Assembly: GCA_019509985.1 (NCBI GenBank)
Contig: JAEKLF010000113.1
Coordinates: 1 to 32,426, forward strand
Length of the DNA stretch: 32,426 bases
Source: Burkholderiales bacterium
GTDB lineage: Bacteria > Pseudomonadota > Gammaproteobacteria > Burkholderiales > Burkholderiaceae_C
Direction: 5' to 3'
Within the stretch, counting starts at the first letter, position 1. Each line of letters begins with the position of its first letter. A program made the translations under genes and the position numbers. Shown in pieces: positions 1-8,220 of this stretch. Under the pieces are notes generated by a model. That model was not told the DNA's origin, searched no databases, and saw only the letters and a list, made by a program, of their open reading frames with translations.

Positions 1-2532
1 GACGGCACGCACGGCATCGGCACCCAGCGCGCGCCGGCCGGCGAGCAAGGACGCGCCCACCGCCGCCGCGAACGCGAGGCCGACCAGGGCCGCGAGGCGA
101 GCGGCGGGCAGGTGCATTTCCATGCTCCAGTGAAAGCTCTGCGGGTTGACGACGTAGACCAGCACGACGCTCAGCCCCAGGCCCAGCGCCAGCCCGGCCA
201 GCGCGCCGGCGCCGCCGGTCAGGCTGGCCTCGATGCACAGCAGCCGCATTAGCTCGCGCCGCGACAGGCCCAGGTGGCGCAGCAGCCCGAATTCGCGCTT
301 GCGCGCCAGCGCCTGCGCCGACTGGCTGGCGATGACGCCGAACAGGCCCACCGCCAGGGCCACGGCCTGCAGCCAGACCGTGATCGCGAAGCTGCGGTCG
401 AAGAGGCTCAGCGACAGCGCGCGCAGCTCGCCGGCCGCGGCCATCTCGACGTCGTCCTGTCCCAGCTTGCGCACGGCCGTCCGGATGGCGTCGAGCGACC
501 CGCTTGGCGCCAGCCACAGCGCCAGCTCGGTCGAGGTTTCGTCACCACTGACGCGGCGGTAGTCGGGCAGGGCCATCCACAGCGCCGTGTTCTGGCGCGA
601 GTAGTCGCGCCAGATGCCTTGCACCTGCAGCTTGACCACGCGGCCGCCGTCGACGAGTTCGGCCTGGAAGACGTGGCCGGGCTTGAGGCCATCGCGGTCG
701 CGTGCGGCCTCATTGACCCAGACCGGCAATGTCTCGGCCGCGGCGCCGCCCTGCCAGCGCTCGACCAGCGGCAGGTTGCCGCTGCCCAGATCGCGCGCCG
801 TCAGCGCCACCGGGTCGGCCCCGGGCGCCAGGCGCAGCCGCGCCGTGCGCTGCGGCGCGGCGCGCGCCACTTCGGGCAGGCGGCCCACGGCGTCGATCAA
901 TGCCGGCGGCAGCGGCGCGGGCAGGCCGGTGTCGCCGCGCAGCGCGCTGCGCACGTAGAGGTCGGCCGGCAAAGCCTCGTCCAGCCAGTGCATCAGCGAC
1001 TCGCGAAAGCTGCCGATCATGACCGTCATCGCGACCGCCAAAGCCAGCGCAACCAGCACGCCGGCGAGCGAGCGGCGCGCCTCTGTCGCCTGGTCGCGGC
1101 TGCGTTCGCGGGCCAGCAGCAGCAGCGGCCCGGCCGGCAGCCGCACCAGCAACGCGGCGAGCCCGCGCACCAGCGCCGGCACCAGAGCCAGGCCCCCCAT
1201 CAGCAGGCAGAGCATGGACACATAGGCCGCCACCGGCATGCCGTCCGGCAGTGGCGGCAGCCAGGCCAGCGCGGCGCCCGCTGCCAGCAGCGCCAGGCCC
1301 AGCCACGCCGGCAGCGTGCGGCTGGCCGGCAGGCCCAGGCCCTTCAGCACCAGGGCCGGTGCAATGCGGCGCACCGTCAGCGCCGGCGCGAGCGCCGCCA
1401 CCAGCGCCGCGGCCAGGCCCAGCGCCGCGTAGACGAGGCCGGGCAGCAGCAGTGGCTGGTTGAACAGCAGCTCGATGGACGAGCCATTGGCGCCGTGCAG
1501 GCCGAGGTCGCTGCCGAGCAGCTTCAAGGCGCCGGCCGCGAGGCCGACGCCCAGCGCCAAGCCGGCCACGGTGCCCACCACGCCGATGACCCCGCCTTCC
1601 ATCAGGATCAGCCGCCAGCGCATGCGCGCGGACACGCCGAGCACGCCCACCAGCGCCCACTGCGGCAGGCGCTGCGCGGTGGCCAGCGACAGCACCGCGT
1701 AGACGAGGAAGCTGCCAGTGAACAAGGCCATCAGCGCGAGCAGCCCGAGGTTGACGCGATAGGCCCGCGTCAGGTCGGCCAGGCGTGCGCCCGCGTCGTC
1801 CGGCGCCGCGGCGCGCCAGCGCGTGGGCAGGTGGGCGGCCCAGGCCGCGGCGTCCACGCCGGGGGCCAGCTGCACGTCGATGCGGTCCAGCGCGCCAAGG
1901 CGGCCGAACAGCAGTTGGGCGTCGGCGATGTCGAGCACGCCCAGCGGCGTGTTGCCGGCGGCCACGCGACCACCGATGTTGAGCTCGATGTCGCGCGGCT
2001 CGCCGCCGCCGGGCACGGGCAGGCGCAGCTTCAGCGTCGTCGCACCGGGCGCCAGCAGCGCGCGGGCTGCGGCGTTCAGGTGCACAGTGTTGGCGCCCAG
2101 CAGTGCCGTCGGGCCGCCATCGACCTGGGGCGTGAGTTCGGGCGCCAGCGGGTGACCGTTGGCGGCCGAGCCGAGCAGGGCCAGCGGGTCCAGGCCGACG
2201 AGGTGGATGGACAGCGCGCGGCCATCGCGGCCGGTCTGGCCGGGCCACAGCGCCTGGGCTTCGAGCACGGGGCTGGCCGCGGCGACGCCAGTGCGGTTCA
2301 GCAGTTCGGCGAGGTCGGCATCGGTCAGCGGCCCGGAGCGGGCGCGCAGCACGAGGTCGGGCTGGCCATTGATGCCGCGCGCGGCCCGCGCGAACTCGGC
2401 CAGCGCGGCGCCGTTGAGCAGGTGCACGCCGAAGGCCAGCGCCACGCCGAGCATGACGGCGACGATGGCCAGCACGACGCGACCCGGCTGGTCGCGCCAG
2501 GCGGGCCAGCAGAAGTGGCGCCACAGGGTCAT
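1..2532 (-). CDS. FtsX-like ABC transporter permease (YbbP-type), C-terminus cut by window edge
   Basis: Membrane subunit of an ABC exporter of the MacB/FtsX type, probably moving a lipophilic or envelope substrate together with the ATPase encoded just upstream. The reading frame is open from the ATG at 2532 to base 1, giving 844 codons with no stop. An N-terminal membrane helix lies at about residues 18-40 (VVLAIVAVMLGVALAFGVHL), followed by a large periplasmic domain. A first FtsX core begins with a helix near 262-285, further helices fill the middle, and a second FtsX core forms the end (GLFGVIASQSAQALARKREF, then a helix-rich tail). The visible end reads ALGADAVRAV, where FtsX-type permeases normally finish within a few residues, so very little is missing. 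Length and two-core layout match YbbP (about 800 residues) better than 400-residue LolC/MacB-type permeases. The start overlaps the ATPase stop by four bases (ATGA), so the two are co-translated. Substrate unknown. Confidence 0.9.
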   Translation of the reverse strand, partial: MTLWRHFCWPAWRDQPGRVVLAIVAVMLGVALAFGVHLLNGAALAEFARAARGINGQPDLVLRARSGPLTDADLAELLNRTGVAAASPVLEAQALWPGQTGRDGRALSIHLVGLDPLALLGSAANGHPLAPELTPQVDGGPTALLGANTVHLNAAARALLAPGATTLKLRLPVPGGGEPRDIELNIGGRVAAGNTPLGVLDIADAQLLFGRLGALDRIDVQLAPGVDAAAWAAHLPTRWRAAAPDDAGARLADLTRAYRVNLGLLALMALFTGSFLVYAVLSLATAQRLPQWALVGVLGVSARMRWRLILMEGGVIGVVGTVAGLALGVGLAAGALKLLGSDLGLHGANGSSIELLFNQPLLLPGLVYAALGLAAALVAALAPALTVRRIAPALVLKGLGLPASRTLPAWLGLALLAAGAALAWLPPLPDGMPVAAYVSMLCLLMGGLALVPALVRGLAALLVRLPAGPLLLLARERSRDQATEARRSLAGVLVALALAVAMTVMIGSFRESLMHWLDEALPADLYVRSALRGDTGLPAPLPPALIDAVGRLPEVARAAPQRTARLRLAPGADPVALTARDLGSGNLPLVERWQGGAAAETLPVWVNEAARDRDGLKPGHVFQAELVDGGRVVKLQVQGIWRDYSRQNTALWMALPDYRRVSGDETSTELALWLAPSGSLDAIRTAVRKLGQDDVEMAAAGELRALSLSLFDRSFAITVWLQAVALAVGLFGVIASQSAQALARKREFGLLRHLGLSRRELMRLLCIEASLTGGAGALAGLALGLGLSVVLVYVVNPQSFHWSMEMHLPAARLAALVGLAFAAAVGASLLAGRRALGADAVRAV

Positions 2533-3185
2533 GCCGCGTGCAATCCGTTCGCGTCGAGCCGCAACCGCCGGTCCGCCGCCTCGGCCGCGCGCTCGGAATG
2601 CGTGACGAGCAGGCAGGCTGCGCCGGCCTCCTGGGTGCAGCGCCGCAGCAGCTCCAGCACCTCGGACGCGTGGCGTGCATCCAGGTTGCCGGTCGGCTCG
2701 TCGGCCAGCACGAGCCGCGGTCGATGAACCAGCGCGCGCGCAATCGCCACGCGCTGCAGCTGCCCGCCCGACAGCTGGCGCGGCATGCGCTGCGCCAGCC
2801 CGGCGAGATCGACCGCGACGAGCATCTGCTGCACGCGGTCGTCGTCATCGTTCTGGCCCAGCAGCCGCAACGGCAGCGCGACGTTGTCGGCCACGCTCAG
2901 GTGCGGCAGCAAGTGAAAGGCCTGGAAGACAAAGCCCAGCTCACGGCGGCGCAGCGCCGAGCGGGCGTCGTCGTTCATGGCGCGCAGGTCCTGCCCGGCG
3001 AGCTGGATGCTGCCCGCGTCGGCCTCGTCCAGGCCGGCCAGGCAGTTCAGCAGCGTGGACTTGCCGCTGCCGGATTCGCCCAGCAGCGCGACGATCTCGC
3101 CGGGGGCGAGGTCGAGGTCGATGTTGGCAAAGACAGGGGTGTCGCCATAGCGCTTGGCCAGGCCGCGGGCATGGAGAAGGGTCAT
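2529..3185 (-). CDS. ABC transporter ATP-binding protein (LolD/YbbA-like)
   Basis: Cytoplasmic ATPase of 218 residues that powers the FtsX-type permease downstream. All nucleotide-binding motifs are visible: Walker A GESGSGKST (36-44), Q-loop Gln88, signature LSGGQ (138-142), Walker B LVLADEPTGNLD (158-169) and the switch histidine in LLVTHSERA (His196). ADEPTGNLD is typical of the MacB/LolD/YbbA/FtsE subgroup. The start at 3185 (MTLLHARGLAKRYGD) overlaps the miaA stop by four bases, and the frame upstream of it has no ABC homology. The stop overlaps the permease start by four bases, so miaA, ATPase and permease form one translationally coupled unit. Substrate cannot be told from the sequence. 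Confidence 0.95.
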   Translation of the reverse strand: MTLLHARGLAKRYGDTPVFANIDLDLAPGEIVALLGESGSGKSTLLNCLAGLDEADAGSIQLAGQDLRAMNDDARSALRRRELGFVFQAFHLLPHLSVADNVALPLRLLGQNDDDDRVQQMLVAVDLAGLAQRMPRQLSGGQLQRVAIARALVHRPRLVLADEPTGNLDARHASEVLELLRRCTQEAGAACLLVTHSERAAEAADRRLRLDANGLHAA

Positions 3186-4108
3186 GCGTTCAGCAGTCGT
3201 TGCAGGCCGGCCAGCAGCTCGGGCACGGGTTGCGGTCCGTCGCAGGCGATGACGCGGCGCCGCGGCATGCTGCGCAACCAGGTGATCTGGCGCTTGGCGA
3301 GCTGGCGCGTGGCGGCGATGCCGCGTTCGGGCAGGTCCTTGAAATCGTTGGCGTCCAGCGCCTCCCAGGCCTGGCGGTAGCCTACGCAGCGCATCGACGG
3401 CAGCGCCAGGCTCAGATCGCCACGCGCACGCAGTGCCTTGACCTCGTCGACGAGGCCGCCGGCCAGCATCGCCTCGAAGCGCCGCGCCAGCCGCTCGTGC
3501 AGCCAGCCACGGTCGGCGGGTTCCAGCGAGAACAGCGGCCAGTCCACGCCCTCGTCGCGTGACGCGGCGTGCAGCTCGCTCAATGGCTGGCCGGTCAGGC
3601 GGATGACTTCCAAAGCGCGCTGGATGCGCTGGCTGTCGTTGGGCGCCAGGCGCGCTGCCGTCGCGGGGTCGAGCGTCGCCAGCTCGGCGTGCATGGCCGG
3701 CCAGCCGCGCTCGGCGGCTTCGGCGTCGATGGCAGCGCGCAGCTCGGCGTCGGCCTGGGGCAGCGTCGAGAGGCCGTCGAACAGCGCCTTGAAATAAAGC
3801 ATGGTGCCGCCCACGAGCAGCGGCAGCTTGCCACGCGTGGCGATGTCGGCCGCGAGGCGCCTGGCATCGCGCACGAACTCGGCGGCGGAGTAGCTGCCGG
3901 TCGGGTCGAGGATGTCGATCAGGTGGTGCGGCACCGCGGCCAGTTCGGCGGCGGAGGGCTTTGCGGTGCCGATGTCCATGCCGCGGTAGACCAGCGCCGA
4001 GTCGACGCTGATGATCTCGACCGGCAGCACCTCGGCGATGGCCAGCGCCGCCGCCGTCTTGCCGCAGCCGGTCGGGCCGGCGAGGCAGATTGGTGTTAGC
4101 AAGCGCAT
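3182..4108 (-). CDS. miaA: tRNA dimethylallyltransferase
   Basis: Transfers the dimethylallyl group from DMAPP to N6 of A37 in tRNAs that read UNN codons, the first step to i6A/ms2i6A. The 308-residue product starts MRLLTPICLAGPTGCGKT; the P-loop GPTGCGKT is at about 11-18, followed by the family motifs DSALVYRGMDIGTAKPS, PHHLIDILDP, VGGTMLYFKAL, and GYRQAWEAL in the C-terminal part. Length matches the family (about 300-320). The frame extends upstream to an ATG at 4141, but that adds 11 residues encoded inside an inverted repeat and unlike any MiaA, so 4108 is preferred. The gene follows mutL and a pseudouridine synthase on the same strand; the mutL-miaA association is widespread in proteobacteria. 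Confidence 0.96.
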   Translation of the reverse strand: MRLLTPICLAGPTGCGKTAAALAIAEVLPVEIISVDSALVYRGMDIGTAKPSAAELAAVPHHLIDILDPTGSYSAAEFVRDARRLAADIATRGKLPLLVGGTMLYFKALFDGLSTLPQADAELRAAIDAEAAERGWPAMHAELATLDPATAARLAPNDSQRIQRALEVIRLTGQPLSELHAASRDEGVDWPLFSLEPADRGWLHERLARRFEAMLAGGLVDEVKALRARGDLSLALPSMRCVGYRQAWEALDANDFKDLPERGIAATRQLAKRQITWLRSMPRRRVIACDGPQPVPELLAGLQRLLNA

Positions 4109-4122
4109 GACGAATCGTCTCG

Positions 4123-4208
4123 AACACAGCCACAGAGACACAGAGACACGGAAAAATTCAATATCAAGAGGCTTTTCCTCCGTGTCTCTGTGCCTCTGTG
4201 GCTGTGTT
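4123..4208. repeat. Large inverted repeat of CACAGAG-type units between miaA and the pseudouridine synthase
   Basis: Left arm 4123-4152 and right arm 4179-4208 are 30-base reverse complements with one mismatch, around a 26-base A/T-richer loop (4153-4178). The arms are internally repetitive (CAGAGACA in tandem). The element fills most of the 114-base gap between the pseudouridine synthase stop and the miaA start. In RNA it would fold into a very strong hairpin. It could act as terminator or processing site after the upstream gene, as a brake on readthrough into miaA, or simply be one copy of a dispersed intergenic repeat. CACAGAG-rich repeats of this look occur in many bacterial genomes. There is no clean U-run after the stem on either strand. 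Confidence 0.85.
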
Positions 4209-4222
4209 TTCTTCGGAGCCGC

Positions 4223-5566
4223 TCAGAACTTCTCCCACGGCGCCAGATAGCGCCACTGCCCGACGGGCAGATGGCCCAGCGGGATGCGGCCGATGCGCAC
4301 GCGCTTCAGGCCCACCACCTTGAGCCCGACCAGCTCGCACATGCGGCGAATCTGGCGCTTCTTGCCCTCGCGCAGCACGAAGCGCAGCTGCTGCTCGTTC
4401 TGCCAGCTGACCTTGGCGGGCTTGAGCGCCTCGCCGTCCAGCTCCAGGCCGTGGTTCAGCAGCGCCAGCTTGTTGTTCGACAGCGCCGCGTTGGGCAAGG
4501 TGCCTTCGGGCACCGGCTCGGCACCGGGGAGGCCGACGTACTCAACGCGCACGAGGTACTCCTTCTCGACGTCGGAGTCCTCGCCGATCAGCACGCGGGC
4601 GATGCGGCCGTCCTGCGTCAGCACGAGCAGTCCGGTGGAGTCGATGTCCAGCCGCCCGGCGGGGGCCAGGTTGCGGTGGTGGCCGGCGTTGGGCTTGATG
4701 CCGGAAGCGTCCTCCGCCCAGCGGTTCTCGGGCTGGAAGAGCACCACGGCCGGCTCGTAGCCGTCCTCGGCCTGGCCGGACACATAGCCGATGGGCTTGT
4801 GCAGCAGCACCGTGACGAGCTGGGCCTGTTGCTGGCGGGCGGCGGGGTCGATGTCGATCTGCACGTTCGGGCCCACGCGCTGGCCCAGCACGGCGATCTT
4901 GCCGTCCACACGCACCCAGCCGACGGCGATCCACTCGTCGGCCTCACGGCGCGACGCGAGCTTGAGTTCGCTCATGCGCTTGGACAGGCGTTCGCCGTCC
5001 TCGGCACTCACCTCGCGGGCCGGATTCAGGCGGCGCTGTGGCCGCGGCGGCGGCTCGAAGCCCGGGCCGCGGTTGGACGCGCGGCGCTGGTCGACGCGCG
5101 GTGGGCGATCGTCCCGCGGCCGGTCGGCCGAGCGCTCGTCGCGGTGCTCGTTGCGGCGGACCGGCTCGCCGCGCTGAGGCGGGCGATCGGGCTGGAAGCC
5201 GCCCGGCCGTGGACCGGGGCGGCCCTGGCGTTCGTCGCGCGGGCGGTCCGGGTGGTCGGGGCGGCGAAAGGGTTCGTCGCGTTCACCGCGTTCGCCGCGC
5301 TGTGGCGGGCGTTCCGGCTTGAAGCCACCGGCTTTCGGACCCGGGCGGGGCGGTCGGTCATCCCGCGCCGGGCTCGGCCGTTCGGTGCGCTGCGCCTGCG
5401 CCTTCTGGAACTGGTCCTCGCGCTCGGCCCGTTCGGCTTGCGCCTTGGCGAGCGTCGTGCGTGGTTTGGAGACGCCCTTGCCCCGCACCGGCGCACGCTT
5501 CTCGCCCTCGGCGTTGCGGGTCATGGCGGTGGGCTTGGGCTTGCCCTTCAGTGTGATGGTGGCCAT
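4223..5566 (-). CDS. rRNA pseudouridine synthase, RsuA/RluB/RluF family, with long basic N-terminal extension
   Basis: Converts a uridine in rRNA to pseudouridine. From the ATG at 5566 the product is 447 residues. Residues 1 to about 190 are low complexity, rich in Arg, Pro, Asp, Gly and Gln, and contain a repeated GGFxPxRPPQRGE block. An S4 RNA-binding domain follows (about 192-240, RLSKRMSELKLASRREADEW), then the catalytic domain with GRLDIDSTGLLVL (catalytic Asp about 307), EKEYLVRV and KRQIRRMCELVGLKV. The motifs EKEYLV and RQIRRMCE and the ending IPLGHLPVGQWR resemble RluF (23S U2604 in E. coli) more than RluB or RsuA, but the exact target is inferred. The frame is open back to 5650; the extra 28 residues lie inside mutL and look non-native, so 5566 is chosen. 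It begins 8 bases after the mutL stop, probably in one operon. Confidence 0.9.
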   Translation of the reverse strand: MATITLKGKPKPTAMTRNAEGEKRAPVRGKGVSKPRTTLAKAQAERAEREDQFQKAQAQRTERPSPARDDRPPRPGPKAGGFKPERPPQRGERGERDEPFRRPDHPDRPRDERQGRPGPRPGGFQPDRPPQRGEPVRRNEHRDERSADRPRDDRPPRVDQRRASNRGPGFEPPPRPQRRLNPAREVSAEDGERLSKRMSELKLASRREADEWIAVGWVRVDGKIAVLGQRVGPNVQIDIDPAARQQQAQLVTVLLHKPIGYVSGQAEDGYEPAVVLFQPENRWAEDASGIKPNAGHHRNLAPAGRLDIDSTGLLVLTQDGRIARVLIGEDSDVEKEYLVRVEYVGLPGAEPVPEGTLPNAALSNNKLALLNHGLELDGEALKPAKVSWQNEQQLRFVLREGKKRQIRRMCELVGLKVVGLKRVRIGRIPLGHLPVGQWRYLAPWEKF

Positions 5567-5574
5567 GGTGGGCT

Positions 5575-7404
5575 TCAGCGGCCTCTCAAAAATAGGGCGT
5601 CCAGCTCGCGCATGTCGAGCTGGCGCCAGGTAGGGCGACCGTGGTTGCACTGGTCGGCGCGTTCGGTGGCTTCCATGTCGCGCAGCAGGGCGTTCATCTC
5701 GTCAAGGTTGAGCTGGCGGTTGGCGCGCACGGCGCCGTGGCAGGCCATGGTGGCGAGGATCTCATGCTGGGCACGTTCAAGCACCGAGCTGGCGTCGAAT
5801 TGCGCCATCTCGGCCAGCAGCTCGCGGGTCAAGGCGACGAGATCGCTGGCGGCCAGCAGCGCGGGGCGCGAACGCACGGCCAGCGTGCGGGCCGACAGCG
5901 GCGCCACGTCCAGGCCGAGCTGGGCCAGCGTCGCGGCATGCTGCTCGGCGGCGGCGACCTCCTCGGCCGTGGCGGCGAAGCTGACCGGGATCAGCAGCGG
6001 CTGGCTCTCGATCTGCGTCGCGCCCAGCCTGGCTTTCAAGCGCTCGTAGACGACGCGCTCGTGGGCGGCGTGCATGTCGACGATGACCAGGCCCTGCTTG
6101 TTCTCGGCCAGGATGTAGACGCCCTGGATCTGCGCGATGGCACGGCCCAGCGGCCAATCCTGGTCGGGCAGCCTGGGCAGTGGGATGACGGTGGAGGAGG
6201 GCGCTGGCGCCCGTCCGGGTTCCCATAGCGCTTCGTGCTCGACCAGGGACAGCCGCACCTGCTCGGCCGTGGCCGGCACGGGCGGCACATAGGCCGAGTA
6301 GCTCTGCCGCGGCTCGGCGACGTAGAGCGTGGCCGGCATCGTCGGCTCGAAGGCCAGCGGCGCCATGGCCGAGTCGACGGCCGCCGCTTCTGCGCTGCGC
6401 GACTGCGCCAGCGCGTCGATGAAGGCCCGGCGCACGGATTGATGGATGGCACGGCCATCGCGGAAACGCACCTCGATCTTGGTCGGGTGCACGTTCACGT
6501 CCACCAGCTCGGGCGCGATCTCGATGAACAGCACGTAGCTGGGCTGGCGCTGGCCGTGCAGCACGTCCTCGTAGGCCGAGCGGATGGCGTGGCTGATGAG
6601 CTTGTCGCGCACGTAGCGGCCGTTGACCCAGACGTATTGCTGGTCGGCGCGCGACCGGGCCGCTTCGGGCAGGCCGGCTCGGCCGCTCAGCGCCAACGGG
6701 CCGGCGCTGTACTCGAAGGGGCGGCTCTCGGCGGTGAAGTCCGCGCCCAGCACGTCGGCGACGCGCTGCTCGCTCGGCGCCGCGCGCCACTGGTCGACGA
6801 GCTTGCCTTCGTGCCAGATCGCGAACCCGACGTCGGGCCGTGCCAGCGCGTGGCGGCGCACGGCCTCCACGCAGTGGGCCAGCTCGGTCGAGTCGGTCTT
6901 CAGGAACTTGCGCCGCGCCGGCGTGGCGAAGAACAGTTCGCGCACCTCGACGCTGGTGCCGCGCGAGCGGGCCGCGGCCGACAGCTCGCCGCTGCGGGCG
7001 TCGAGGCGGTGGGCATGGTTGGCGTCGGCCGTGCGGCTGGCGATGGACATCTCCGACACCGACGCGATGGCCGCCAGCGCCTCGCCGCGAAAGCCCATGG
7101 TCGCGACCGACTCCAGCTCGTTCAGCGAGGCGATCTTGCTGGTGGCGTGGCGCTTGAGCGCCAGCGGCAGCTGCGCGACGGGGATGCCGCAGCCGTCGTC
7201 CTCCACGACGATGCCGCGCACGCCACCGGCCATCAGCTTGACCAGCACGTTGCAGGCGCCGGCGTCCAAGGCGTTGTCCACCAGCTCGCGCACCACCGAC
7301 GCCGGACGCTCGACGACCTCGCCGGCGGCGATCTGGCTGATCAGCTCGTCGGGCAGTTCGCGGATGGCGCGGGGGGCAGGGACTTCAAGGAGCGGCGAAT
7401 CCAT
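5575..7404 (-). CDS. mutL: DNA mismatch repair protein MutL with endonuclease motifs
   Basis: Couples MutS mismatch recognition to strand removal. The 609-residue product has an N-terminal GHKL ATPase with IAAGEVVERPASVVRELVDN (Mg/ATP Asn), DDGCGI and GFRGEALAAI, a variable proline-rich linker around 340-420, and a C-terminal dimerisation domain. The C-terminus carries the metal-dependent endonuclease set: DMHAAHERVVYE (443-454, fits DxHA-x2-E-x4-E), ACHGAVRA (554-561), CNHGRPT (586-592) and FLR near the end (605-607). This fits a species without MutH, where MutL itself nicks DNA. The start has no Shine-Dalgarno sequence, but a GATAAT element lies 7 bases upstream, suggesting a leaderless mRNA. 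Divergent from dedA and first gene of the run mutL, pseudouridine synthase, miaA, ABC exporter. Confidence 0.97.
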   Translation of the reverse strand: MDSPLLEVPAPRAIRELPDELISQIAAGEVVERPASVVRELVDNALDAGACNVLVKLMAGGVRGIVVEDDGCGIPVAQLPLALKRHATSKIASLNELESVATMGFRGEALAAIASVSEMSIASRTADANHAHRLDARSGELSAAARSRGTSVEVRELFFATPARRKFLKTDSTELAHCVEAVRRHALARPDVGFAIWHEGKLVDQWRAAPSEQRVADVLGADFTAESRPFEYSAGPLALSGRAGLPEAARSRADQQYVWVNGRYVRDKLISHAIRSAYEDVLHGQRQPSYVLFIEIAPELVDVNVHPTKIEVRFRDGRAIHQSVRRAFIDALAQSRSAEAAAVDSAMAPLAFEPTMPATLYVAEPRQSYSAYVPPVPATAEQVRLSLVEHEALWEPGRAPAPSSTVIPLPRLPDQDWPLGRAIAQIQGVYILAENKQGLVIVDMHAAHERVVYERLKARLGATQIESQPLLIPVSFAATAEEVAAAEQHAATLAQLGLDVAPLSARTLAVRSRPALLAASDLVALTRELLAEMAQFDASSVLERAQHEILATMACHGAVRANRQLNLDEMNALLRDMEATERADQCNHGRPTWRQLDMRELDALFLRGR

Positions 7405-7463
7405 CCGCGGGATTATCGGCGCCTGAGGTGCTTGTCACGGGGGCGTCGGGATAATGCCGCGCC
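7405..7463. promoter_or_regulatory. Divergent mutL/dedA promoter region with -10 elements abutting both start codons
   Basis: This 59-base gap serves two divergent genes. On the minus strand GATAAT (7417-7412) ends 7 bases before the mutL ATG. On the plus strand GATAAT (7450-7455) ends 8 bases before the dedA ATG. Neither gene has a Shine-Dalgarno sequence. At the usual 6-8 base distance both transcripts would begin at or within a base or two of the ATG. Possible -35 elements overlap each other in the middle (GTGACA on minus, 7438-7433; TTGTCA on plus, 7432-7437), but their spacers (15 and 12 bases) are short, so the -35 assignments are weak. Confidence 0.55.
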
Positions 7464-8111
7464 ATGGATCTGCTGCCCCAACTCATCGACTTCATCCTGC
7501 ACGTCGACCGCCACCTCGAGAACTTCGTCAATGCCTACGGCCTGTGGGTCTACGCACTGCTGTTCCTGATCATCTTCATCGAGACCGGTGTCGTCGTCAT
7601 GCCCTTCCTGCCGGGCGACTCGCTGCTCTTCGTCGTCGGCGCGATGTGCGGCGTCGGGCTGATGGACCTGGGCCTGTCGCTGCTGCTGCTGACGGCCGCG
7701 GCCATCCTGGGCAACCAGAGCAACTACACCATCGGCCGCTACTTCGGGCCGCGCGTCTTCCAGTGGGAGCAGTCACGCTTTTTCAACAAGGCGGCCTTCA
7801 TGAAGGCGCACGATTTCTACGAGAAGTACGGCGGCATCACCATCGTCGCGGCGCGCTTCATGCCCTTCCTGCGCACTTTCGCGCCCTTCGTGGCCGGCGT
7901 GGCGCAGATGACCCGGCGCAAGTTCACGATGTACGACGTGGGCGGCGGCGTGCTTTGGGTGTGCGGCGTGACGACCATCGGCTATCTCTTCGGCAACGTG
8001 CCCTGGGTCAAGCAGCACCTGGACAAGATCATCTGGGCCATGATCTTCGTTCCCGGCCTCATCGTCATCGCCGGCAGCCTGCGCAGCAAGTTGAAGCGCC
8101 AGGCCGGCTAA
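7464..8111 (+). CDS. DedA family inner-membrane protein (VTT domain)
   Basis: DedA/YqjA/YghB-type integral membrane protein of 215 residues, the usual family length. The family is linked to lipid carrier (undecaprenyl phosphate, phosphatidylethanolamine) recycling, membrane potential and drug/alkali tolerance. Characteristic motifs are visible: FIETGVVVMPFLPGDSLLF near 38-56, GNQSNYTIGRYFG near 88-100, the FMKAHDFYEKYGG block, and the family signature ARFMPFLRTFAPFVAG near 130-145 with its conserved Arg and Pro, then hydrophobic segments to a basic tail (RSKLKRQAG). It starts 8 bases after a GATAAT element and lacks a Shine-Dalgarno sequence. The 109 bases after it, up to the kinase start, show no terminator I trust. 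Confidence 0.95.
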   Translation: MDLLPQLIDFILHVDRHLENFVNAYGLWVYALLFLIIFIETGVVVMPFLPGDSLLFVVGAMCGVGLMDLGLSLLLLTAAAILGNQSNYTIGRYFGPRVFQWEQSRFFNKAAFMKAHDFYEKYGGITIVAARFMPFLRTFAPFVAGVAQMTRRKFTMYDVGGGVLWVCGVTTIGYLFGNVPWVKQHLDKIIWAMIFVPGLIVIAGSLRSKLKRQAG

Positions 8112-8220
8112 CTTTCGAGGGCGACGGCGGCTACGAGGGCCAGGTCGTCAAAGAGGCATTGAGCTGCGAAATGCCCGCGTCATCGAGTTGAATCCCGGCG
8201 GATGACCGGCTGCTGAGCCC

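Noticed and set aside
274..2727. An 817-codon plus-strand open frame rich in Gln, Arg and Ala
   Set aside because: It is antisense to the FtsX permease and ABC ATPase, whose frame shows membrane helices and motifs. High GC makes long spurious frames common.
4109..4141. Upstream extension of miaA to an ATG at 4141
   Set aside because: The extra residues come from the inverted repeat and precede the conserved MiaA N-terminus.
7454..8191. A 245-codon plus-strand frame overlapping dedA
   Set aside because: It is the shifted frame of dedA, Arg-rich and without membrane segments, while the dedA frame carries the family signature.
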